Shown one piece after another: positions 22,928-32,418 of a DNA stretch of 64,000 nt. How positions within the stretch are numbered: position 1 is the stretch's first letter; the number at the start of each line of letters is the position of its first letter. Source of the stretch: Vesta saturnalis (lineage: Eukaryota; Arthropoda; Insecta; Coleoptera; Lampyridae); NCBI GenBank assembly GCA_036346205.1, contig JARFJB010000400.1, positions 5,496,501 through 5,560,500 on the forward strand. Reading direction: 5' to 3'. The notes below the pieces were generated by a model. That model did not search any database. It worked only from the letters and a program-made list of their open reading frames with translations, and was not told the DNA's origin. A program made the translations under genes and the position numbers.

Positions 22928-23255
22928 TAAATAAATAAGGATACAATAGTTGAGAGGATGTGTAAACAATGTTTAAAATAATTAGATAAATTATAGTAGT
23001 TGAAGTTTTTATTTTTGTGCCAAATTTGCTTTTGAGTTACATCTCATTTGAAAAGTTGTGCACTTAATTCTAAACATATTTAACTAAACAACAAATAGTT
23101 ACATATTTCATACTTACCACGTTATCTTCCGTATCTCTTGTGTTTAGGTTCACAGACTTGAGCGCGCATCTAGAATTGGAAATCATTTCAGATACGGGCC
23201 TTAGGCTTTTTATTTTTGATAATATTTCGTTTTCACTGAAATTGGGTACATTCAT
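21677..23255 (-). pseudogene. Two-exon accessory gene antisense to the Harbinger transposase
   Basis: Exon 1: MNVPNFSENEILSKIK ... NLNTRDTEDNV from the ATG at 23255 to a GTAAGTATG donor at about 23117. Exon 2: acceptor TTTTAG before about 22164, then VLSGDDDTQCQSASNRSQED, a polar linker, KRRLNEIHKLVDRF, and HEFDLFGA. An in-frame TAG (21950-21952) replaces a residue where related BESS-type proteins read FG-x-Y/F, and the frame then stays open (AMPFPLALEAQQHIQTYLSQ) to about 21677. It resembles the C-terminal half of MADF/BESS-type Harbinger accessory proteins, but no MADF domain is visible. The 0.95-kb intron holds the last transposase exon on the other strand. The link between the two exons is inference. 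Confidence 0.45.
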
Positions 23256-23394
23256 GGCTATTTTCTTAGCTAGTATACCTGAGCTTGGTTATTCCTATGT
23301 TCTAAATGTTTAATATTCCAGATGCATTCATGGGTTATATGAGGGTGGTATGATAAATACCTGTGTTCAGCAAAACGAGGCAATTGGTTTATAT

Positions 23395-24357
23395 TTAGTA
23401 CATTTCTTTTTCGACATAATCGCCTTGTAGCTCTGTACACTTGATCCAACGATGTTCCAACTTTTTTAACCCATCCAAATAAAAAGATTTTTCGAACTCT
23501 GCAAAATAGGCCTCTGTTTCTGAAATGACTTCTTCATTTGTCGAGAACCGCTTTCCACCAAGCCATTTCAAGAAAAAAGTCGCAGCGGGCCAAATATGGC
23601 GAATATGGTGGACGGGGCAACACTTCGTACTGTAACTCAACGAGTTTTGCTGTCACAATTGCCGATGAGTGGGCCGGGGCGTTGTCATGATGAAAAATGA
23701 TTTTTTTTCTTCGCTAGGTGTGGACTTTTACTCTTTAGTTCAGCGTCGAATCGGTTCAATTAATTGGCATAACTGACCCGTTATGATTCTTCCCTTCTCC
23801 AAATAATCGATTAAGATGATGTCTTGCGAATCCCAAAAAATCGACGCTAGAACTTTTCCGGCTGATGAAATCGTCTTTACTTTCTTTGGTGCACGTTCGC
23901 CGGGGTTTCCGGGGTGTAGTGATGGATCCACATCTCATCAACGGTCACATAACACCGCAGAAACTCACTCGGATTACGCTTAAACTTGTCCAAACATTGC
24001 GTTGAAGTTGTCACGCGGTTCAGTTTCTGATCAATCGTCAGAAGCCGCGGCACCCACCTCGCCGATAGCTTTCTCATATCCAATTTGATGTGCAGAATAT
24101 TTTGTGCACGTTCAATTGAGATATTTTCCATCTCAACAATCTCTCTTATCTTGATCCGGCGGTCTGCTAACACGATATCATGCACTTTACTAATCATTTC
24201 ATCCGTAGTGACCTCAACGGGACGACCGGGGCGCTCCTTATCAAAGACTGATCTTCGGCCACGTTTAAATTCATTATACCACTATCTGATGGTAGTCATC
24301 GATGGTGCATTATCGTTGTAATCTGCTTGCAACTTTTCACTGATTTCTACACACGTT
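23395..24357 (-). pseudogene. mariner (DD34D) transposase, copy 1
   Basis: Minus-strand reading: HTH part with QADYNDNAPSMTTIR and VTTDEMISKVHDIVLADRRI, then CYVTVDEMWIHHYTPET (D1), DNAPAHSSAIVTAKLVELQY (D2) and ARCDFFL (D3), with 34 residues between D2 and D3. It is related to the SETMAR-like insect mariners. After CDFFL a deletion with frameshift joins directly to KWLGGKRFSTNEEV. The 5' end is lost at 24357, so the start codon is absent. Confidence 0.8.
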
Positions 24358-24788
24358 TTTCTGATTTTTTAATATATTGTTAGGACCACTACCAGTACTG
24401 TACTATTGTTTTTTTACTATATCTCCTAAACTACATGTTTTTGATAAAACGCTTTTAAAGTAGATTACATTTGCTAAAATTTGGGACCAAACCAGCTCTG
24501 TAGATACAAGACCCAAGATGCAGCCCTCCAAAAAACTGTCAATTTTTTTCCAAAAAAGTGAAATGTTAAGAGTTGGTCAACTTTTGACCCCGAAATCGTG
24601 GAAAATATTAATTTTACGGGTAAAGTCATAGGGGGAGATGTTGTAGCGAAGAACGACGTCTGTAGGCCCGATAGTTTCCTTACAATGCTAATAAATCAAA
24701 CAACTCTTTTTTCTCTCGACAATTCTTTCTGCTGTATTAAGGCCCAAGTTCGACCTCATCTAGAATATAACTCTCATCTCTGTGTTCA
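24358..24788. repeat. Arm of the 27962-31794 element joined to an RT fragment
   Basis: This block is about 90% like 27972-28395: it starts CTGATTTTTTAATATATTGT, runs through the arm sequence also found inverted at 31379-31790, and ends with an RT scrap (KAQVRPHLEYNSHL). The second mariner follows directly. Confidence 0.7.
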
Positions 24789-24825
24789 GGAAAACAACGC
24801 AATTGGTTTATATTTAGTATATTTA

Positions 24826-25793
24826 TTTTTCTACATAATCGCCTTGTAGCTCTATACACTTGATCCAACGATATTCCAACTTTTTTAACCCATCCAAATA
24901 ATAAGATTTTTCGAACGCTGCAAAATAGGCCTCTGTTTCCGAAATGACTTCCTCATTTGTCGACAACCGCTTTCCACCAAACCATTTCACGAAAAAAGTC
25001 GCAGGAGCCAAATCTGGCGAATATGGTGGATGGGGCAACACTTCGTACTGTAACTCAACGAGTTTTGCTGTCACAATTGTCGATGAGTGGCCGGGGCGTT
25101 GTCATGATGAAAAAAATCTGTCCAATAAATTGGCATAATACTGACTCGTTATGGTTCTTCCCTTCTCTAAATAATCGATTAAGATGATGTCTTGCGAATC
25201 CCAAAAAATCGTCGCTAGAATTTTTCCGGCTGATGAAATCGTCTTTGCTTTCTTTGGTGCACGTTCGCCGGCAGAACCCATTGTGCTGACTGACTTTTGG
25301 TTTCCGGCGTGTAGTGATGGATCCACGTCTCATCAACGGTCACATAACACCGCAGAAACTTACTCGGATTACGCTTAAACTTGTCTAAACATTGCGTTGA
25401 AGTTGTCACGCGGTTCAGTTTCTGATCAATCATCCTGGAGCCGCGGCACCCACCTCGCCGATAGCTTTCTCATACCCAATTTGACGTGCACGTTCAATTG
25501 AGATGTTTTCCATCTCAACAATCTCTCTTATCTTCATCCAGCGGTCTGCTAACACGATATCATGCACTTTATTAATCATTTCATCCGTAGTGACCTTAAC
25601 GGGATTACCGGGGCGTTCCTCATCAAAGACGGATCTTCGGCCGCGTTTAAATTCATTATACCAGTATCTGATGGTAGTCATCGATGGTGCATTATCGTTG
25701 TAATCTGCTTGCAACTGTTCACTGATTTCTACACACGTTTTTCCCACTCAAAAAAAGAAATCTAATCACTGACCGGTATTGTTCTTTTTCCAT
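24826..25793 (-). pseudogene. mariner (DD34D) transposase, copy 2
   Basis: Starts MEKEQYRSVIRFLF at the ATG 25793, then a frameshift, ISEQLQADYNDNAPSMTTIR, DEMINKVHDIVLADRWMKI, VTVDETWIHHYTPET (D1), HHDNAPA with a 1-base loss (D2), and LPHPPYSPDLAPATFF where the D3 codon is put out of frame. It carries the same deletion before KWFGGKRL as copy 1, so both descend from one defective parent or one copied the other. Several other stops. Confidence 0.8.
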
Positions 25794-25972
25794 TATTGCA
25801 AAAATACCTGCACTAACTCACTTTCAACAGCTATAAAAACTAAAGTACTCCATGAATGTCGCTAAAATTTTGACAGATGTGAATTAAAGAATAGTACTCA
25901 CAGTTGGTAATGCAGATTTTCACACAAAGCGCCATCTGTCGCCAAACACGGGTACTTATCATACCTCCCTCG

Positions 25973-27286
25973 TATACTGCGAAATAAACTTTACTGTGCT
26001 TTGTTCTGTCCATTTCCATCTCATTTTAAGAAAGGAATACTTCAACTACACACTTAACCAACCTATGAACTTGTTTACTAAATTAATTCGTACGCGAACT
26101 TGTTTAGACGAGTTAAGTAACCAGTACAACGCACCAACTTGCACGAAAAAATAGAATAAATTCTATTCCAGTGTACTAAATTTTTACTTGCTCCATATCT
26201 TGTTACCATATGTGCGTTGTTCAAATAGGTTCAAGTGACTTAACGTTTAGTTGACTGTCCCAGTGTAAACAAGCCATAAGATTAAATAAGCACTTTTTGA
26301 GTTAAAAATCATGCGAAAATATAAATTCCAAAATCTTAAACATTTTATTTGAAAGTCTTAAATATGATATTAAATACAATAATGATACAGTACGTATTTA
26401 TAATAAATTTCACATACACATTAGGTTTAAAAGTAAAAAACGTGTCAAAATATCAAAACTAACACAAACATTATATTTAATTAATGCATTTTTCTTTTTT
26501 GCACATTTATATAAATCATTAATAGATAATTATACTATTATACAATCCTACAACGAACATCTATACATAAACGAATTTGCACCACAGGTTCATTTCATTT
26601 ATAACCTACGGTAAAATTTTCATTTTTTTTTCTTGAGATGAAATGAGAGGAAAAGGGGGAGCGTAATATTAACGATTTTATGTTATTTGCAAACGACAGT
26701 GAAAATTAAGACAGATAAAAAGTGGTTGTGGGTTGTATGATTTAACGATGATTAAAGATGCTATTAATATGATTTAGTACTAAATGCAATAATAATTAAA
26801 AACTAATCATTTCTAATTCATTGTTTGATTCCCTTATTGGCGATTGCGACGCGTAGCTGAAACAGAATCATTCAGTTAGAAATATACATTTATCATACAA
26901 ATTTAAATTAATTATTCCAACAAATCAAAATTTAATTAATATAAATCTTAGTTATTAATGCTGTATAATGGAATAATAATAATAATCTATCACAAAGCAC
27001 TACTATGCAAAACATTAATTAAGCATAAAGCAGAAGTAAGAAATTAGATTTGGTTTTTAAAACAAAATTATGCGTGATACTAAGCTCTAATCTGAAAATT
27101 TAATTAACACAGATAAAAACGAAATTAGGGATAATTAAAAGTAATTTAAAAAGCAAGCTTTTCTGCTTCTGTAACGTTACTCCAACATGCAATTATTTAC
27201 TTTTTCCTACATCCACTGTAAATGATACACATTAACATGGATGATAGTAACTATAGTAAACAAAATATAAATCATTCTCAAATATA
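25973..27286. other. Non-coding AT-rich DNA
   Basis: No gene, RNA or strong repeat recognised in 1.3 kb. Confidence 0.4.
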
Positions 27287-27620
27287 CGGGGTGCCCAAAA
27301 TGTATGGAATAATGGTTCTGCAGCCGTAACCGTACTTTTTATCACAAAACTTTCAAGATAAAACTTGTTTGACAAAATAATGCGCACATTCTTCATATGT
27401 CAGAGAAAATATTTTGGTTGTCCATCTTGAGATATGACGTCATCCGCAGTTTTTTTTAATTCATAACACCATAATTTCGTTTCGCGCTTTTATTCGACTT
27501 TCAATTGTCAAAATGACAGTATAACAAATTTGATATTTTACATAAGAATATTGTTGAGAAAAACATTATTCAAAGTTGAAAAACATAAATTTTATTACCA
27601 ATAAAAACATAAAAAACAAC

Positions 27621-27955
27621 TCAAATCAAGTAGGTAACTAACAAAAACATTTCGTTTTTAACTTGCTCAAAATGTTCACCATTAACAGCGGCGCAATGCT
27701 CCAATCTGTCACAAACCCACGAATAGAATTAGGAGGTAATAATTGCGCGTTCGGTGGACCAGGTATTGAAAGATCCTTGACATGACCTGTTTCTCTAACT
27801 TTCTTCACTATTTTGCTGACTACCGATTGAGTAACTGGTGTTCGATTTCTATAAACTTCAATAAAAAGTTCACAGACTTCTTGCAGTGCCCTCTTACGGT
27901 CTCCATAACCCGCAATTATTAAAATCTAGATTCTCTGCGTTTGTGATAAATGCAC
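27621..27955 (-). pseudogene. Tc1/mariner-type transposase, N- and C-terminus only
   Basis: Starts at VHLSQTQRI (ATG changed to GTG at 27955), one stop, then GYGDRKRALQEVCELF, a typical first helix-turn-helix of insect mariner-like transposases, with SVVSKIVKKVRETGHVKD. The whole catalytic domain is missing; the reading jumps to the C-terminal RLEHCAAVNGEHFEQVKNEM in a shifted frame and ends at the TGA 27621-27623. The second HAFTGCD element begins 6 bp upstream of the start codon. Confidence 0.6.
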
Positions 27956-28329
27956 AGTAGTAACTAACGGCTAATTCTGATTTTTTAATATGTTGTTAGG
28001 ACCACTACCAGAACTATACTACTGTTTTTTCACTATACCTCCTAAACTATGTGTTTTTCATAAAACGCTTTTAAAGTAGATTACATGTGTTAAAATTTGG
28101 GACCAAAACCAGCTCTGTAGATACAAGACCCAAGACGCAGCTCTCCAAAAAAGTGTCGATTTTTTTCCAAAAAAGTGAAATGTTAAGAGTTGGTCAACTT
28201 TTGACCCCGAAATCGTGGACAATACTCATTTTACGGGTAAAGTCATAGAGGGAGATGTTGTAGCGAAGAACGACGTCTGTAGGCCCGATAGTCTCCTTAC
28301 AATGCTAATAAATCAAACAACTCTTTTTC

Positions 28330-28900
28330 CTCCCGACAATTCTTTCTGTTGTGTAAGGCCCAACTTCGACCTCATCTAGAATATCATTCTCACCTCTGTG
28401 TTCAGGAAAACAAATCGTGAAAAATACCCATTTTACGGGTAAAGTGATAGGGGGAAATGTTTTAGCGAAGTCTTTCTGCTGTATAAGGCCCAAGTTCAAC
28501 CTCATGTAGAATATAATTCTCACCTCTGGGTGGGTGCTCCCCAATACGATCTCGATATCGTTGATCGTATTCAAAAGAGAGTGATTAAGCTTATAAATGA
28601 CCCGTCTTAACTTCTGACATACAGCCCCTTGAGCATAGAAGAATCGTATCAGTTCTTTCTTTGTATTATCGGTATTACAATGTCTATTGCGCTTTGATAC
28701 TATCTCGGGTTACCTTTGCTAGGAATATTCGGTTCGCTCACTCAGTACAAATATCCACTTGTCGTACCAAACGGGCGCAATCCACATTCTTCAACATGGT
28801 CTTCTAAACTCTGGAATGATCTCGCTAGTTCCTGTTTTCCTCTCACTTATGATTTAAGGTAGCTGTTCATAGGCATCTCTTGGCAATTAAATGTCCCTAT
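28330..28900 (+). pseudogene. Non-LTR RT C-terminal relic, with a partial tandem duplication
   Basis: The main piece (from about 28471) reads AQVQPHVEYNSHLWVGAPQY, DIVDRIQKRVIKLINDPS, a stop, then after breaks VVPNGRNPHSSTWSSKLWND. The H-E-Y-x-S-H-L-W and SSKLWNDL-x-SS-x-FP blocks belong to the C-terminal part of insect non-LTR RTs. A shorter copy of the first block sits at about 28335-28390. Between the two, part of the arm sequence is repeated (28415-28470), so arm+RT is tandemly duplicated. Confidence 0.65.
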
Positions 28901-29018
28901 ATTTATCTTCCTAAGTGTTCCTGAGTGCTTTAGAACGATAGGCCAAATTTAGCCTGTTCAGGTTATTTGACTAATGGTGTAATCATTTTTTAAATTAAAA
29001 TTTCTCCATTACCACAGT

Positions 29019-31168
29019 CAATGCCGTCTTAAACCATATAAACCTTCACCTACCACTGTACTCAAAAGAGGGTATTTTGACCCAAAAAACATCACTGAGA
29101 GTGTGGAGTGTATGTATACTTTCCTAGCCAAAAATAGAGAGGAATGTCAGTTCTCGTTAAACTACCTGATAGAAGAGATCCAAGACGATTTGAAGCCTGA
29201 CGTCAGAACCGTTAAAGGTCACCTTGAGAAACGCTTTGGCGGCAATAATGTTTTTTGGGACTGCCGCGGCCAGTCCCAAAAAACCAATAGTCCCAAAACA
29301 AATAGTTGTTTGTTTTCGCGACGTCCGGAGAAAAATCCTGTATAACAACTGGTATATTGAGAGAAGAGCGACTGCGGGTGAAGGCTGCTGCACAGATACT
29401 TGTGGTACATGAAGTCAGTGAGTATCCTCCATCCGATACTTTCTTACAGGATGCATTCCTGAATCTGAAGCTGTTGCTCGAAACCATAGTGCTAAAAAAC
29501 AAACGTAACGCTCTCGAACACTGAAGAAAAACGTCATTGAAAACCAGGTTTGTTACATACTTATACAGGAAGTTTGGTTCAAAACATCTCATTAACCTCT
29601 GCTCTGTAATGGGGTTTTGATGCAGTTACAATGCGATGCATATCGAGAGCTCAGTAATCGTAAGTGGAGAATCCTCACCCCAAATTGAAAAAAGGCCCTT
29701 CATGCAGTTCACATTTGACAACGCTGACGTTAAGGTAAAAACCTTGGATGGAAAAAACACTTTTCATGAGATGGACGGCATCATTCCAATCACTCCATAT
29801 TATGCTGTGTTGCCCGGTAAGAATATCCCACGCTTGAAGAGCTATGTGTCTGCTGACACGAGGTGAAATAATGTAACGTAAGAAAGAATGCTGGTTTGTC
29901 AGCTATACCAATCACTGATGTACATGAGATGTTCCAAGATGCTAGTGAAATCCTGTCCTCACCACCAGACCTGTTATGGTTATACGGGAAGTGGTCTCAG
30001 ACTCCACAAGTACCAGGCTGGAATGGGTTCATGGAGCAAATTATAGAAAACATTCAGTTCAATCGTTCCAAGATTGTTTTCCTCTCATGACGGCTCTGCT
30101 TGAGACCAGTCAAAAAAAGAAAGCCCACTCTCAGAAAAACTGCTTTGTCACTTCCGACCGATCCCTCTACATAAAAACCCTAGACGTTGTTAAAAGCTGC
30201 CCGCTTCCTGAGTTGTGGTAGTGCGTCTTAGTAAATTCCACCTGTTAATATCATACATGGGAAGAATGGGCGCGATACTGGCAGGTAGCGGCTTAATGGA
30301 ATTACTGTTCACCATATATGCCAGAAACAGTGTTGATAAGATCATCAATGGCCACGTCTATTGTAGGGCTGTACAAGCTCACATTTTTACCAATTTAGCA
30401 CTTGATCGCCTGATTTTTACTGATGAGGTTCAGTTCACGGAGGAAGAAAAGTGGTAGAGATGACTGGCCCCTTACAATATGTGTCAACCTTATTCAATCG
30501 TGGAGTTTTGGAAGTCCCCGCTGAATTAGAGTTCTTTTTCCACGCCTTCACTGGGTGCGACACCACCTCTGCCCTTTTCGGGTATGGGAAGATTAAACTG
30601 TGGAGCTCCATCCAGAAATACCCTCAACTCATCACCACAGCTGAAGTGTTCCTCCAACATACCAAACCATCTCAGATGCCAGACAAAAGTGCCTAGCAGC
30701 TCTGTATTGAGGAGACTACACTGAGCTTGCGATATAAAACTTTGTGAAAACAGCCGTTTCCGCTATGGTTGATCTTGCCCGTTTGCCCCCAACGGATGAT
30801 GGTGAAACATTTCACGCCTAACGAACTTACCACCGAGTTCAGAAGTGGAAAAAGATGCCACTCAATGGGGATGGAAAAAGAAGGCAGATCAGGGGTTCAT
30901 TCCAATGACAATGATGAACAAAATGGCATCCCCCTTCCTTCTAAAATTTGTATCAAGCGGGTGCAAGAAAGGCTGTAGCGGAGGAAACTGCACCTGCCTA
31001 AAAGCAGGCCTGAAATGCTCGACACATTGCAATTTCTGCTCCGGCGACTCTTACCAAAACGGCGCCGTAATTCAGATTGCCGAAAGAGGAGAAGACGACG
31101 ATGATCCAGTACCTATTTTTCAAGCTGAATCGGACGATATGGAACCACTTAGGAAGCGGATCAAGTGA
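29019..31168 (+). pseudogene. HAFTGCD-family protein with a C-terminal Tesmin/TSO1-type CXC domain
   Basis: Order of recognisable pieces: KPYKPSPTTVLKRGYFDPKN; SLNYLIEEIQDDLKPDVRTV; ILREERLRVKAAAQILV; SDTFLQDAFLNLKLLLETIV with KNKRNALE; QFTFDNADVKVKTLDGKNTF; IPRLK; LLWLYGKW; WNGFMEQI; NCFVTSDRSLYIK; VVRLSKFHLLISYMGRMGAI; AGSGLMELLFTIYARNSVDK; FFFHAFTGCDTTSALFGYGK; ATQWGWKKKADQGFIP; and CKKGCSGGNCTCLKAGLKCS, the Cys-rich CXC motif (about 30958-31050), then an acidic tail. This is a widespread invertebrate family of unknown function; the C-terminal half is predicted here to be a PIN/XPG-like fold. At least six frameshifts and stops. A possible acceptor (TTACCACAG) precedes the start. Confidence 0.75.
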
Positions 31169-31207
31169 ACTGTTCCAACCCAGCAATACCTCTTGTAAAT
31201 ATGCATA

Positions 31208-31213
<6 letters not shown>

Positions 31214-31262
<49 letters not shown>
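31214..31262. repeat. (TA)n microsatellite
   Basis: Lies 46 bp after the stop of the HAFTGCD+CXC gene and before the right arm. Confidence 0.95.
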
Positions 31263-31266
<4 letters not shown>

Positions 31267-32063
31267 AATACGCTAAAAATATATTTCTTGTGGATGTACA
31301 TGGGTTTTCCTTTCAAACTACTCTCAAATTGTCGTGAGAACTCATCAGAGCAAATTTGCGAAAAATGTAATTTTCCCATTTTTTTTTGATTTATTAGCAT
31401 TGTGAGGAAACTATTGGGTCTACAGACGTCATTCTGTGCTCAACATCTCCTCCTATGACTTTACCTATAAAATGAGTATTTTTCTCGATTTTGGGGTCGA
31501 AAGTTGACCAACTCTTAACATTTCACTTTTTTGGAAAAAATTGCCAATTTTTGGAGGACTGCTATTATACCTATCGAGCTGGTTCTGGACTCAAATTTTA
31601 GCAAATGTAATCTACTTTAAAAATGCAAATAACACGTTTTACGAAAAACGTATAGTTTAGGAGATATAGTGAAACGCGCGCATGAACGCAAAAATTACGT
31701 GGTTTTTTTAGTGCTACGAGGTTAGCACAGGTCTTTCGAAGCTGTACAATGTACAAGCTAACAATATATTAAAAAAACAGAACTAACCGTTAGTTTGCGA
31801 CTTTAATGTACTATATCACTGGGCCATAGCACTACTTCACAAATACACAGAAATTGAATGGTTTTTATTTGTGAAAAAAGAATGTTTTATGTGCAAAAAG
31901 TTTAGTTGGTAGGTTTTGTACAAAAATTAAAATGTTAAAGATAGATTGACGCTTCTCTGACTGTTATCTACTTGATTTGAATTGTATTTTGTTACGTGTT
32001 TTTGTTGGTAACAAAATTTATGTTTTTCAACTTTCAATAGTATTTTCGGGGGTAATACTATAA

Positions 32064-32272
32064 GAGCTTATGTTTATTCCGGCAAACTTTCATTTTGAAA
32101 CGAACGAAAGCTTTGTTGCTTGGTAATCGACGAGAGGAAATAACATGTCAAATCGAGACACCGAAGGTGGCGCGATTTTACCTCTGCTATTTGCTCGAGT
32201 CGTATTAACTAAAAACAACAAAGCTTGAGTTTTCTCAAAATGAAAGTTTGTCTCGGGAGTGAACACAAGCTC
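32064..32272. mobile_element. 209-bp MITE with ~55-bp imperfect TIRs
   Basis: Left GAGCTTATGTTTATTC-CGGCAAACTTTCATTTTGA is mirrored by right TCAAAATGAAAGTTTG ... GAACACAAGCTC. The interior is 100 bp without ORF. Confidence 0.6.
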
Positions 32273-32418
32273 AAATGGTATTTGGTAAGACAATTTAATG
32301 AATCATGTAATTAAAAATAATAAACTATATTTTAAACGTTACTGATAGATTTTAACTATTGTTACCATGGAAATATATCAACATGTAGTTTTTTCACTTG
32401 CGAGGTATACTTACTATA

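Larger units (their letters stand above)
23340..25972 (-). mobile_element. Composite of two mariner copies sharing one pair of TIRs
   Basis: Left end (TA)TGAGGGTGGTATGATAAATA and right end, in reverse, (TA)CGAGGGAGGTATGATAAGTA, with TA at 23338-23339 and 25973-25974. Inside are two defective mariner transposase genes in the same direction, separated by 24358-24788. The first copy lacks its 5' (right) end and the second lacks its 3' (left) TIR, as expected from a recombination between two nearby insertions. Confidence 0.65.
27962..31794 (+). mobile_element. 3.8-kb element with ~355-410-bp inverted arms carrying a HAFTGCD+CXC gene
   Basis: The ends read AACTAACGGCTAATTCTG on the left and, in reverse, AACTAACGGTTAGTTCTG on the right. 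Inverted arms 27962-28318 and 31379-31794 match along most of their length. Between them lie an RT relic (28471-28900), the HAFTGCD gene, and a (TA)n array. No clear target duplication. Confidence 0.6.
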
